A stretch of DNA of 64,000 nucleotides from Przewalskia tangutica (lineage: Eukaryota; Streptophyta; Magnoliopsida; Solanales; Solanaceae). Shown one piece after another: positions 1 to 10,740 of the stretch (its first letter is position 1; each line of letters begins with the position of its first letter). The notes beneath the pieces were generated by a model, which made no database searches, had not been told where the DNA came from, and was given only the letters and a program-made list of their open reading frames with translations. Made by a program: the position numbers and the translations under genes. Location: contig CM056720.1 of NCBI GenBank assembly GCA_029844215.1, positions 33,473,711-33,537,710 of the forward strand, given 5' to 3'.

Positions 1-911
1 CGTATTTACCTCAGTAAGCCCAAAATTATCCAAGTTTAAATGTCGATCCTGAGCAACGTTTAGCTCCTACTCTGGGCGCTCCAACCCGCTCCAAACAACC
101 CTTAGAAGTTCTACGCAACTTCTACTTAATACTTCAACTCGCTATGAAGATTTCCTTAGGGTTTCGGTTTGAGACTAAAAGGACAAAAAGGTAGTATTTC
201 CGGGCTCTACGTATAGAGGTAACTTTGGAATACGACAAGGTACAAGGCTAAGGTATTTTGGTATAGTAACAATACTTGGAGAATACTTTCTACCAAGGGG
301 GGGTGTATTTCACGATAACTTCTCAAGAGGGGGGGGGGAATACACTCGGCCAAGGGGCCTCTACTAGGGAGGGGGGAGACTCTCGGCCAAGGGGCCTCTC
401 AAAGGGGGAGGGGTGCTCTAGGACGAGAGCATCAAGAAGAGGGGGGGAGGATTTCAAGACTTAGAAACATTTGGGGATGAAGAAGTCTTCACAAAGGGGG
501 GGGGGGGGTATTTATAGGGAAACCAAGGGCCATGATCAAGCCAAGTGGGGGGCAAGTGGAGGGCCAATATTTGCCCAAGTGCCCCTAACCCTACTCCTCA
601 AATCCCTCACAAAACATTGACCCATGAATTAGGCCTCAAAATCGTCCAAGCCGTGGCCTCCCTTTGCCGTCCAATGAGGGTGACAAGTGTCACCCTCCCG
701 TTGGTCCAAAATGTTTCATCTCTCCGAAAAATCCGCAAAAAATATAAATGACATAGCCGGAATTTTCCCTTCGCAAGTTCTGCAAAACGTTTCGTCGAAA
801 AACGACTCTTTACGGGGGTTGTGTACAAATTTCGAATCTTGCCTAACTTTAAGACCCAAACTTTTCTACGTACGCCCACACGTACATACTCTGGAAATAC
901 GGGGTATAACA
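1..911 (-). mobile_element. F1 LTR, 5' portion only (minus strand), running off the left edge
   Basis: Read on the minus strand, position 911 begins TGTTATACCCCG, the same LTR start as at 1487, 8876, 10741 and 29592. The sequence is homologous to the first part of the plus-strand LTR at 10741 down to the GAGGTAAATA region, then leaves the window. Its start abuts another LTR of the same family at 912, so it is either a copy inserted into that LTR or the product of LTR recombination. It holds the LTR promoter TATA and long G runs at 297-303, 329-338 and 496-508. Short reading frames here (for example 276-464 and 607-933) are not genes. Confidence 0.85.
509..517 (-). promoter_or_regulatory. LTR TATA box
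   Basis: The minus strand reads CTATAAATA about 395 bases after the LTR start at 911. The same box occurs at a similar offset in the other F1 LTRs (1087-1095, 11160-11168, 29997-30005, 35979-35987, 42226-42234, 48181-48189), which supports it as the core promoter of the family. Confidence 0.65.
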
Positions 912-1487
912 GGGGGTACTCGGCCGAAGCCACTAGGCTAGAGAGGGGAGAGAGGTGTTTCGGCTAGGGCTTCCAAGAGGGGGGGGGGGGGAGAAGGCTT
1001 TTGGACGAGAGAGCAACTAAGGGGGAGGGAGTTTTGAGACTTGGAAGAATGATTTGTGGATGAAGAGTTCATCAACTCAAGGGGGGTATTTATAGGGCTT
1101 TCAAGGGCTAAGATGAGGGCAAGTGGATGGTGGGGATTTGCACAAGTGCACCCTAACCTACTCCACAAATCCCTCACAAAACATTGACCCAAGATTTAAG
1201 CCCCAAAACCATGGCAATCGTCCAAGGTGCCGCCCCACTTGGCCGTCCACTTGAGGGTGACAAGTGTCACCCTACCGTTGGTCCAAAATATTTCATCTCT
1301 TGGAAAAATCCGCAAAAAATATAAATGACATAGCCGGAATTTTCCCTTCGCAAGTTTTGTAAAACATTTCGTCGGAAAACCATTCGTTTTGTGAGTTGTG
1401 CCCAAATTCGTCCTATGCCTAATCTTTAAGGCTTAACCTTTGTACGTACGCCCTTACGTACATACTCTGGAAATACGGGGTATAACA
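912..1487 (-). mobile_element. Truncated 3' LTR of minus-strand F1 element 1
   Basis: On the minus strand this begins TGTTATACCCCG at 1487, directly after a polypurine tract, so it is the 3' LTR of the element whose internal region lies at 1488-6430. Only the first 576 bases remain; they match the 5' LTR of the same element at about 8340-8876 closely. It is then interrupted at 911/912 by the start of another F1 LTR. A TATA box is at 1087-1095 and a 13-base G run at 979-991. Confidence 0.85.
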
Positions 1488-1521
1488 TTCTCCCCTCCTT
1501 AAAAACATTCGTCCCGAATGT
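1488..1521 (-). other. Polypurine tract and adjacent hairpin of element 1
   Basis: The minus strand reads AAGGAGGGGAGAA (1500-1488) immediately before the LTR start, the expected position for the plus-strand DNA primer of reverse transcription. Just upstream is a perfect hairpin, ACATTCG / GGA / CGAATGT (1521-1505), which recurs beside the polypurine tracts of the other families in this window. Confidence 0.8.
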
Positions 1522-1624
1522 CCCTTCCCAAGACACACAGCGATAAGGTTCTTCATAACTTAAACAGTTAGCAAATGCCTCACATGGCCACAATACAACA
1601 TTTAAGCAAATAAGTCAATGAAAA

Positions 1625-2960
1625 TTATAAGTAGGAAAGTGAGTTACCTGGAGGTGTGGGGAATAGGTGAGGATACTTCTGCCTCATGTCCTCCTCAGCT
1701 TCCCACGTCATCTCCTCCCTGAGCTCGTTCCGCCACAAGACTTTGACGGAAGCCATGTCCTTGGTCCGCAGACGCCTAACCTGACGATCGATTATAGCTA
1801 TGGGAATATCCTCATACGATAACCCCTCGGTAACCTGGACATCGTCAATCGGGTGCACTCTAGATAGATCCCCGATACATCTCCTCAACATAGAAACATG
1901 AAACACCGGATGCATCGCTCCGTGTCGGACGGCAGATCAACTCATAGGCAATCTTGCCTACCTCGCGACAACTGATACGCCCAATGTACTTGGGCCGAGT
2001 TTCCTTTCTTCCCGAATCTCATCACACCCTTCATGGGTGACACCTTCAGAAAACCCAATCATCAACTCGAACTCGGATGCCGACGGCGATGATCCGTGAT
2101 ATGACTTGGCCGACTCGAGCCGCCAAGAACCGCTCTGGATAAGCTTCACCTTATCCATCGCTCACTGCACCAACTGGTCCCACTAATCGCACTCTCGCCT
2201 CATCAAACCAGCCTATCGGCGATCTGCACTTCCTCCCATACAAGGCCTCATAAGGCGCCATCTGAATACCGGAGTGGTAGCTATTATTATACGCAAACTC
2301 AACTAGAGGCAAATGATCCTCCCAGCTACCCCTGAAGTCAATAACACAGGCTCGCAACATATCCTCAAGAGTATGGATAGTGCGCTCCGCCTGTCTGAGG
2401 ATGGAATGCAGATTTGCTCACTCAAGGCCCCTAGACCTTTCTAGAAAGACCTCCGAGAGTTAGCCAGAACCGGCTCCTCTGTCTGATATGATAGAAATAG
2501 GGACTCCATGCAGTCTGACGATCTCTCGGAGGTAAAGTCTGGCATAATCCTCAGCCGAAAAAGTCGTCCTGACGGGAAGAAAGTGGGCTGATTTTGTCAG
2601 CCTGTCGACGATAAGCCATATAGAATCATGTCTCCTCTGAGTGGGAGGTAACCCTGTGATAAAGTCCATGTTGATCACCTCCCACTTCCAGGTCGGGATC
2701 TCTATCGTCTGCAACAAACCACCTGGCCTCTGGTGCTCTATCTTCACCTGCTGACAACACGGGCACTGAGCTACAAACTCTGCAACGTCCCTCTTCAAGC
2801 CATCCTACCAATACACAGATCTGAGGTCGTGGTACATCTTGGTCAACCCCGGATGGATAGAGTAACGCGCGCTGTGTGCTTCCTAGAACTCCCGCCAAGT
2901 CCTGCAATATCTGGAACACACAACCTGCCCTCAAACCTTAGCACCCCATCAGGTGATACC
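1625..2960 (-). pseudogene. pol: Integrase with chromodomain-like tail, element 1 (broken)
   Basis: This is the minus-strand integrase of a Ty3/gypsy chromovirus, which joins element cDNA to chromosomal DNA. Pieces in order: the zinc-binding region with HPGLTKMYHDLRSVYW near 2830-2870 and CPCC at about 2760; the catalytic core with NMDF (first Asp) and SDRG (second Asp) in 2460-2798; EFAYNNSYHSGIQMAPYEAL in 2151-2360; the GKKGKL-type segment, frameshifted at 1958-2158; and the C-terminal tail SYEDIPIAIIDRQVRRLR ... ATWEAEED-like at 1625-1915, typical of the chromodomain end of Tekay/Del integrases. Frameshifts and stops separate these pieces, and the region that should carry the catalytic Glu (2360-2460) is disrupted, so it is inactive. 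It is followed by about 100 bases and the polypurine tract. Confidence 0.9.
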
Positions 2961-2989
2961 TCAAAAGGACCCTTCCCCCCACGAAGAGC

Positions 2990-3560
2990 CGTATCACGAT
3001 ACCGAATCAAAACCGGATCTCAAATCGCTGTTTCTTCACCTCTCGACGATGGAAGACTCGGCAACCTCTCGAACTCGAACCCTCTCGCTATCGTAATCAA
3101 TCAAACGGACACCAAGGCTCGCTAATCGATGCAAATCGCGAACCATGCCCTCCTCTCCGCACATCCGATAGGCTACCCATCGACCTACGACTAAGGGCAT
3201 TCGCCACAACATCGCCTTCCCCGTGGTACAGATATCAACATCATAATCCTTGAGTAACTCTAACCACCGCCTCGCCGTAAGTTCACTCCTCTGGTCAAGA
3301 TATCCGGAGGCTCTTGTGGTCAGATAAATATCCACATGAACCCCATACAAATAGTGCCTCCGGATCTTCGGCGTGAATCACCGCCAACTCCAAATCATGG
3401 GTGGGTAGTTCCTCTCATGCTTCTTAAGCCGGGATGCATATGCTATAACCTTACCCAGCTGCATCAACACACATCCGAGCCCAACGCCTGACGCATCACA
3501 ATACACAACATAACCATCTGGACCCTCTGGAAAAGTAAGAACGGGAGGTCGCCGCCTCCT
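2990..3560 (-). pseudogene. pol: RNase H domain, element 1 (broken)
   Basis: This is the minus-strand RNase H segment between reverse transcriptase and integrase; the intact enzyme removes the RNA template during cDNA synthesis. Visible pieces are YCDASG near 3500, AYASR near 3440, RRHYLYGVHVDIYL at 3310-3360 and RRWLELLKDYDVDI at about 3240-3280. Frameshifts separate them. The usual DHRSLQYIF segment is corrupted (TTRASGYLDQRS), so the domain is not functional. Confidence 0.75.
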
Positions 3561-4538
3561 TCAAGAATCGAAACCCCGCCACACGCATCAGTCCATCAAA
3601 CCTAGCCGCTTTCCGAGTCACCTAGTCAATGGTGCAGAGATAAGCAAACTTCTCCACGAACCGATAATAGCTGCGAGGCCCGTAAAGTCGCGCACCTGCC
3701 GAGTAGTAGGTCTAGGCCAAGTCCTCGATCGCTCTATCTTGGTCGATTCACCCGAATGCCATCACCACAATATGCCCAAGAAAAGCTCCCGAAGCCAACC
3801 AAAACTCACATATGGAAAAATTGGCGTATAAAGGCTGGACCTGTAGAACTCTCAACACAGTCCACAAATGCACCGCAAGCTCCTGATTCGGCGCGAATAA
3901 ACCAAGATGTCATAAATGAACACTATCACAAACGTACAAAATGGCTTGAACACTCGGTTCATCAAATCCATGAATACCGCCGAGCATCGTCAACCCGAAA
4001 GACATGACTCGAACTCATAATGCCCGCATCGTCCGAATGCGCCCTAGGGACATCCGCCTCTCGACTGCACTGATGATAGCCCGATCGCAGATCAATCTTG
4101 GAAAAATATCTCGCACCCTGCAACTGATCGAACAAATCATCAATCCCGGAAGGGGTATTCGTTTAATGGTCACCTTGTTCACCGTCAGTAATCAACACAC
4201 ATGCGCAGCGTCCCGTCCTTCTTCTTCACGAACAATACCGGCGCTCCCCAGGGAGAAACACTTGGCCTGATGAAGCCCTTCTCCAGCAAATCTCTCAACT
4301 GGTCCTTCAACTCTCTCAACTCGGCAGGTGCCATTCTGTATGGCGGAATGGAAATAGGCCGAGTGTCTGGTAGCACATCGATACAAAAATCTATCTTCCT
4401 CTCAGGAGGGATACCCGGGAGGTCATCTGGAAACACATCAGGGAACTCTCTGACTACAGGAACTGACTGAAAATCTGGTACCGCAGCCTCAGTATCAAAC
4501 ACCCGAATGAGATGGTAGATATACCCTTTCTGCACCAT
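3560..4538 (-). pseudogene. pol: Reverse transcriptase, element 1 (broken, catalytic Asp lost)
   Basis: The best preserved part is at 4185-4538: the linker EFPDVFPDDLPGIPPERKID, then PYRMAPAELRELKDQL and WGAPVLFVKKKDGTLRMC, all characteristic of Ty3/gypsy reverse transcriptase. Downstream the frame breaks repeatedly. At about 3900-3935 the minus strand reads FVIVFIYDILVYSR, where the family has FIDDILVYS, so the first Asp of the catalytic pair is Tyr. Together with the frameshifts this makes the enzyme inactive. Order and orientation (protease at higher coordinates, RNase H at lower ones) match the chromovirus layout. Confidence 0.9.
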
Positions 4539-4599
4539 CTTCCTAGCCTTGAGGTAGGAAATAAACCTACCCCTCGGCGTCTGCTGTTCCTCCCACTCA

Positions 4600-4995
4600 A
4601 CAACCGCTCCTCAGAAACTGGAACTGCATTACTCTCCTCGCAGCCTACATTGGCGTAGCAAGAAGCTAGCCAATCCATACCCATGATCACATCGAATCGT
4701 CATATCCAACTCTATCAAGTCGCCAGGTCCGACGATCGCATATAGTCACCGGACAAGCCCTATATATCCGCCGAGCTACCACCGAATCACCCATCGCGTA
4801 GCTACCATGAAAGTGGTCTATGGACTCGTGCTCTATCCCTATCCTACTAGCAATAAGGGAGATATATAGGACAGAGTAGAACCCGGATCTATCAAGGCAT
4901 ACACATCACAACCAGAAACTGATAAAGTACATGTGACGACATCAGGTGAGGCCTCCCGTCCCGCTACCGACAAGGCATAAATGCGATTCGAGGAC
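4600..4995 (-). pseudogene. pol: Aspartic protease, element 1 (broken)
   Basis: On the minus strand at about 4861-4984 one frame reads CDVYALIDPGSTLSYIS, the active-site region of Tekay-type retroelement proteases (DPGS in place of the usual DTG/DSG). The distal IMGMDWL motif with its following ASCYANV is at about 4640-4690, in a different frame. The protease would cut Gag-Pol into mature proteins. Frameshifts between the two motifs make this copy non-functional. Confidence 0.8.
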
Positions 4996-4999
4996 CGCT

Positions 5000-6223
5000 A
5001 GATCGACCCGCGCCACGACCTCTGCCGCGACTGGCCGCCCATGAGTACCTCCCTCGGGCGAGTAATCGTAGGAGATGAAGACCGAAAGAACTCAGAAGCC
5101 GACTCTACCACTGCGCCGCTCCTAGTCTGACAGCCGCAGTGGCCTGCTGCCACAAGTGTAGCAACCTCGGCAAGTAGGACCACAACTCCCGAGATGGGAT
5201 CTACCGACGGCCACACCGGCGAGTGGGTGGTGGTCTCGGTTAGCACCTCGCTACCGAAGTCAAGTCCCGGGCCCCGACCGCCTCAATACTCTGGCCGTGT
5301 CAAGACGGAGCAGGAGTGCTCAGCCGGCCGTGGTGCAAATCTAGATCGCCGAGGCCGCCCACCCCGATAGCTACCAAAAGACCCGCCGCCCCGTCTTCTC
5401 GCTGTCACAACCCGTCGACTTATGCTCCTCGCATCCAAGCGTGAGCTCAGATGCGGTAATGTCCATGTCCGTGAAGAGCCACACCCGCACAAGACTCGCC
5501 ATATAATCATCTAACCCGTGACGTAGCGATGCACCGCCCTCCATATCGCTACCAACGCAGTGGACATATCGAGCCAACGAATCGAACTCAATGTTGTACT
5601 CCTAATCGCAAGGCCCTCTGCCTCAAGAACAAAAATTGTCGGCCGCGCCTCCTCATCCGCGAGGCAAGAAGTGAGTGAGAAAGGCCTCGAGAACTCGTCC
5701 CCAAGTAGCCGGGACGCGCGTGCTCTCCCGATAACTCCCACGACCGAACCAATCGATCGCGGTATCACGCAGCCTATGTGAACCGAAGATCACAGACTCG
5801 GTCTCAAGCCTTGATCACTGCATGATCCTCCGCAATCGACGGATGAACTCCTCGCGATCATCCTCGTGCCTCGACCGTAGAACTCGCGGGCTACAACTCA
5901 GAAAATCCCGTAGCCACAAACCGCTCGATCTCGGGTGAACCGCAGTATCGCTGAGCTGAATCGCCGTGATCCACTTATCTCACGTTCGCCACGATCTCGG
6001 CAGAATCGCCATCTTCTGCACTTCATCTCATCTCGCTTCCAGCCGTGGAATCGAGGCGCAGTATCGGGTCTCATCCGCCATCGCCGCGCCCTAAACCTCG
6101 CTGGGCCGGGCATCGTGGAACTCGCTGCCTCGTATAGATCGGGCTCGAGCCCTCGTGACTCTCGGTGTCCTACTAGCGCCTCCGCCGCTTTGCCTCTTCG
6201 CCCGGTTGCCTTACGCGAGGCAT
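5000..6223 (-). pseudogene. gag: Gag, element 1 (broken)
   Basis: This is the minus-strand capsid/nucleocapsid gene. The likely start is the ATG at 6223-6221 (peptide begins MPRVRQ), about 190 bases after the primer site, as in the sister copies at 32943 and 54246. A CYTCG-type CCHC zinc knuckle, frameshifted, lies near 5130-5170. No frame stays open for more than about 290 bases. The region is rich in CG dinucleotides and short indels, so part of the disruption may be sequence error (see findings). It could only have encoded the usual retroelement Gag. Confidence 0.75.
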
Positions 6224-6414
6224 AATCATATAGAAAAGGAATACGTTAGAGGGGTCCAACTTATAACACAACTCTAAGGCACGATCTCAGAGTGAGAAGA
6301 ATGGAAACCAATCCTAAATATCCTATAGTGTCCTGATTATTGGTGTGGTGCACAACACACCGATAATCAAGACTCTACTATATACGGTCTGTAGACACCT
6401 TCCGAGGATTAACT
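6224..6414 (-). other. Untranslated leader of element 1
   Basis: This lies between the primer site and the gag start. It matches the leaders at 32752-32942 and 44983-45167, including ACTCTACTA and the CACACCGATAATCA region, so the whole leader is conserved between element 1 and the F1 array. Confidence 0.7.
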
Positions 6415-6426
6415 GCTCTGATACCA
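6415..6426 (-). other. Primer binding site (tRNA-iMet type), element 1
   Basis: The minus strand reads TGGTATCAGAGC, complementary to the 3' end of plant initiator methionine tRNA. It sits four bases (AAAG) after the LTR end TCGTGACA, and marks the start of minus-strand DNA synthesis. Confidence 0.92.
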
Positions 6427-6430
6427 CTTT

Positions 6431-8876
6431 TGTCACGACCGCCTAAGGCTCGTGGATCGTGCCTTACCCGGGCACCCAAGTAGTCATACATCAGAGTAAT
6501 CAGCGGAATATAAAAACAAGACAGGAATCAATATGAAAAGAAAACAGTTTATCTGAGAAAACGTCGCCTTTCGGCATATATATATATATCAAAGTTTGGT
6601 AATTACATCCCAACTGTACAATAGGACTACAGACCTCTAAGGAAGTAGACAACTATGGCGAGACAGGGCCCCGCCATACCCTGAATGTACATATATCTAC
6701 AACACAGGGAGAACCATACCAAAAGTCGAGCCTCCGGAGAAGATGGAGCTCCTGACACCAAAGTAGAGATCCTAAGGATGTGGATCTAGAACCTGCTTTC
6801 CCTTACATGCGGCATGAACGCAGCCCCCCGAAGGAGGTCAGCACAACAGGTACTAAGTATGTGAAACTGTAAAGTACTTAAATGAAATCATGTCATTTTA
6901 AAACCAATTTTACAAATATGCACGAAACAACCAATGTAACCGCACATAGTGCCACATCATAAACAAGAGCAACAATAGGTAAACTGTAACAGGTATTTTC
7001 TAGGCTGCGAATGATCGAAGCAGGGCCAATCGCCCATAGTATCATTATGCATGCCTAATCTCGACTCGTAGTCCGCATAAAGCCACCTAGGCCCGCGTGA
7101 GGTATTCCTCGCATCGAGGGTAGCTACTCCGCGGCATCGTCGTGGAATCGTTGTCCGCTTGGCCATATAGACCGCATGAGGTATAACCCCGCACACTAAC
7201 ACGAACTCGTAGCTCCGCATAGGTCCCCTGGACCCGCATGAGGTATTCTCGAATCATGGTCCCAGACCGCCTGAGTCTACCCCGCATCGGAGGGCAGCTT
7301 AACCCCTGGTATCATGTCAAGAGGTGAGTGATATAATACTAACATAATAGCTTACCGTTAAACAACATAAGCACAAATAAGAATAACCTCTTTACACAAA
7401 CGTTACAAGATACTGACACGCATATCATCACAATATGTCTACTCAACAAACCATCTTACTGTACTTTCCAGAAATCAATACAAGTCTTTTATAAACACAC
7501 AAGTAAACTGTTCCTTTTATCTTCCTTAAGTCGTTATTCCTAACTTTCCATAAAGCTAGTATAACGCTTTAAGCTTTTTGTTTTAAAAACAAATATTCTT
7601 CTTCTTTCAAAAATGATTTATAATTCTTTTGAAAGACTTCAGGATTCTTATTATTCAGGCTTAAGTCAAAAGACATTGCAGTAAAACTACGCTCGCTAAC
7701 ACACGACGCTCACCGTACTATATATATACTTTAAAATATCATGCTCAAGAGTATAGGAAGAATCACATACCTTCTCGGCGAAATCCACCTGCCAAGTCGA
7801 ATATGTTGCGCGCAGAGTATCGACCTATAATAGTCAAATATGTCTATCAACGTCTAGACTACTCTGTAGGAAGTTCTAAGCAGAGGGTTCTTAATTCTAC
7901 GGAAAATCGGGCAGACTTCCTACCCTTAAGCTATACAAGTCTCATCAGAATACACCCTATGTAAATGCTGATTCAATCTTCTTTAAATCTTCTGATGTGA
8001 TTATAGTTCAATTCTATTCTGTTATACCCTTCTACTGTGATTACATTTCAATTCTATTCTTTAATATCCTTCTATATCTTATACTCAAGTCTTAACTATT
8101 CTTATATGTAATATCCAATTACAATAGAAGGACAAGAGTATTTACCTCGATAAGCCCAAAATTATCCAAGTTAAATGTCGATCCTGAGCAAGGTTTAGCT
8201 CCTAATTTGCACGCTCCGATAGCTCCAAGAAACCCTTAGAAGTTTCTAACAACTTCTACTTAATACAAAAAGGGATTTGGGGCTAGGGTAATTTGGAATA
8301 GTAACTATACTTGGAAGACAACTTTCTACCAGGGGTACTACTGAAGCCACTAGGCTAGAGGGAGAGAGGTGTTTCGCCAGGGCTTCCAAGAGGGAGAAGG
8401 CTTTTGGACGAGAGAGCAACTAAGGGGGAGGGAGTTTTGAGACTTGGAAGAATGATTTGTGGATAATTTATAGGGCTTTCAAGGGCTAAGATGAGGGCAA
8501 GTGGAGGGCAAGTGGATGGTGGGGATTTTCACAAGTGCACCCTAACCTACTCCACAAATCCCTCACAAAACATTGACCCAAGATTTAAGCCCCAAAACCA
8601 TGGCAATCGGCCAAGGTACCGCCCCACTTGGCCGTCCACTTGAGGGTGACAAGTGTCACCCTCCCGTTGGTCCAAAATATTTCATCTCTCGGAAAAATCC
8701 GCAAAAAATATAAATGACATAGCCGGAATTTTCCCTTCGCAAGTTTTGTAAAAAGTTTCGTCGGAAAACCATTCGTTTTGTGAGTTGTGCCCAAATTCGT
8801 CCTATGCCTAATCTTTAAGGCTTAACCTTTGTACGTACGCCCTTACGTACATACTCTGGAAATACGGGGTATAACA
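6431..8876 (-). mobile_element. 5' LTR of minus-strand F1 element 1
   Basis: On the minus strand it starts TGTTATACCCCG at 8876 and ends TCGTGACA at 6431, next to the primer site; length about 2.45 kb. It is shorter than the 3.1-kb F1 LTRs further right. The TATA region at about 8460-8475 is deleted compared with 1087-1095, so this copy may lack a working promoter. Near 7080-7290 are degenerate repeats of the CATGAGGTATTC type also seen in the other LTRs. The element is inserted in an F2 LTR whose remainder is at 8877-9722. Confidence 0.88.
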
Positions 8877-9722
8877 ATTATTCATTGCGGGGTCATTCCC
8901 CGGGTTTGTGGCATTTGCATATTCCGTGGATTTGCTACCCACGATGCGAGGAATACCTCATGCGAGTCCGTAAGAGCTTATGCGGGTGAAATAGTCCCAT
9001 GCGGGCGGATACAGCCTATGCGAGGAATACCTCATGCGAGTCCTTAAGTCTTATGCGGGTGAAATAGTCCCATGCGAGGAATACCTCATGCGGGTCCGCA
9101 CGACCTATGCGGGTGAAATAGTCCCAGGAGTAGGATTGCTTAATGATCATCGCGGCGTGGTCCTGCTTGATCGTGAGCTTCCTATTTTATGTTGTAGTCA
9201 TACTCCTATTTACTCTCATTGTTAGTAAGGCACTGTGTACTGTTAATTGAGTTATCATACATGTCTCCAGTTTTATTATAGACTTATGATTTCATTACAT
9301 GCATTTTCGCCATATATTTGGTACATGTTAGATCGACCTCCTTGGCCGCGTCACGCCGCAGTAGTACGTTGCTCTTGATCCTCGCTCTTAGGATCACTGT
9401 TCAGCTGTTAAGAAGCTCCTTTATTTCGGAGGCTTATCCCCGGTATTATCGGTAGATGTACATTCAGGGGTATGGCGGGGCCCTGTCCCGTCACAGTTGT
9501 TATTCTTAGAGGTCTGTAGTCATATTGTGGATTGGGTTGTAAAGAAAAATGTACTGTTTTATTTGTATAGCTTACGGAAGGTGGCCTTATCGGCCAGCAT
9601 GTTGTTATTTTATGTTAATCATTTTTTATCAGTTGTGTATGTTCCGCTGCTATTCTCTGATGTATACCGAGAGAGGTGCCCAGGTAGGGCACCAGTCGCG
9701 GGCCCGGGGTCGGGTCGTGACA
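8877..9722 (+). mobile_element. 3' part of a plus-strand F2 LTR
   Basis: The sequence is the reverse complement homologue of about 23174-24030 and ends CGGGTCGTGACA at 9722. No primer site follows, so this is either a solo LTR or the downstream LTR of an element whose upstream part is lost. Its 5' part is cut at 8877 by element 1. The region 9320-9400 differs from the sister copy by many 1-3 base indels. Confidence 0.85.
8940..9130 (+). repeat. LTR minisatellite, GCGGGTGAAATAGTCCC type
   Basis: About three imperfect tandem copies of a roughly 60-base unit alternate GAGGAATACCTCATGCG and GCGGGTGAAATAGTCCCATG. The same unit appears on the minus strand at 15945-16130 and 23775-23965. It happens to be open in one frame and gives a repetitive peptide, but there is no sign that it is translated. 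Confidence 0.8.
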
Positions 9723-10289
9723 TCCTATCACCGCGTCAGTGGCCATACGCTCGCCCTAGCGAGAGTTATTAGACACCAGTAATTTTTCTATTTCACAACT
9801 TTAACCCTGAAATTCGACAATCACCCAAACCCTTCCCGATAGAACCAGATATGCACACCTACATAAAAACACGCTTCACACTCACTCGTGGTCTCAGAAT
9901 TCTCATCGGAGGTCTATTTAATCGAGTCAACCCCCAATGGCCTAAACTATCTCTCCATCCACTAGTCAAAATGCTCCAGAGATCCTTGAGAACTTAACCA
10001 ACTATACCGCCAAGTAATAAACTACACTCAGAACCTCATGGAATCGACAAAATTATGAAAAAGGTATGTTTACCCAAAATTCAACTATAGGTCAAACTTC
10101 TCACTTAAGTGTTCTAATTCCTTCTACTTTTACTAGGATCGTCCGATAACTTCAGGAATCGGGTCAGCATGGGTAAAGTAGTCAAACCGCACATAACGAC
10201 TGAACAAGTCGTTACATCAGATACCAAAGAAACAATCGCTCATCCTCGAGCGACAAGAAATGAATAGGGAAGAAATGTACCTGAGTCAA
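9723..10289. other. Unresolved flank, no gene recognised
   Basis: This is AT-rich sequence between an F2 LTR end and the integrase tail of element 3. The minus strand contains TGATGTAACGACTTG starting at 10219, which resembles an LTR start and would fit a 3' LTR of element 3, but I cannot find a matching copy at the other end of the element. I see no open reading frame of note. Confidence 0.4.
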
Positions 10290-10740
10290 CAAATAACTGG
10301 GGATATCTGGCATGCATATCAGACTCAGTCTCCCATGTAGCCTCCTCAATGGGATGATGCTTCTTTCATTACACCTTAATGGAAGCTATCTCTTTGGACT
10401 TCAACTTCCTAATATGCCTATCTAAAATCGCTATAGGCTCCTCCTCATAAGATGGATTCTCATCAAGCAACACCGAATCCCAACGAATGACATAAGACGT
10501 TTGAATGGTATTTATTAAGCATAGAAGCATGCAAAACTAGATGAACTCCCGATAGGCCTGGTGGCAAAGACAGCTCATAAACAACAAAACTAATATGATG
10601 GAGAATCTCAAATGAACCAATGTATCCCAGGCTCAACTTGCCTCTCTTCCCAAATCGCATCACACCCTTCATGGGTGACATATTCAGAAGAACCTGCTCA
10701 CCTTCTATAAATTCTAGATCTCGGGCCTTCCGGTCCGCAT
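10290..10740 (-). pseudogene. pol: Integrase C-terminus, element 3 (fragment)
   Basis: The minus strand encodes MSPMKGVMRFGKRGKLSLGY at 10622-10681, followed by VYELSLPPGLSGVHLVLHAS and, in a shifted frame, SYEEEPIAILDRHIRKLKS and EEATWETESDMHARYPQLF at about 10290-10440. This is the chromodomain-like tail of a Ty3/gypsy integrase. A stop replaces the codon after IKV. The N-terminal side is cut at 10740/10741 by an F1 LTR; the zinc and catalytic domains are missing altogether, so the F1 insertion was accompanied or followed by a deletion of roughly 1.1 kb. Confidence 0.87.

Noticed and set aside
4201..4470. Plus-strand frame of 89 codons
   Set aside because: It is the antisense shadow of the well-conserved reverse transcriptase on the minus strand (4185-4538).
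5000..6223. A CG-rich block that could be a CpG island of a host gene
   Set aside because: The position, start codon and zinc-knuckle remnant identify it as gag of element 1. The CG richness may partly come from CHG sites called as CG.
8829..9225. Overlapping frames giving a repetitive peptide (EYLMRV / TYAGEIVPC)
   Set aside because: The frames are a by-product of the minisatellite in an F2 LTR. They are not preceded by a conserved start and are not kept open in all copies.
10211..10290. TGATGTAACGACTTG at 10219 (minus strand) as a certain 3' LTR start of element 3
   Set aside because: It resembles LTR starts of some Del-type elements, but no matching start was found at the 5' LTR (21731 onward) and no good polypurine tract precedes it, so it is left unresolved.
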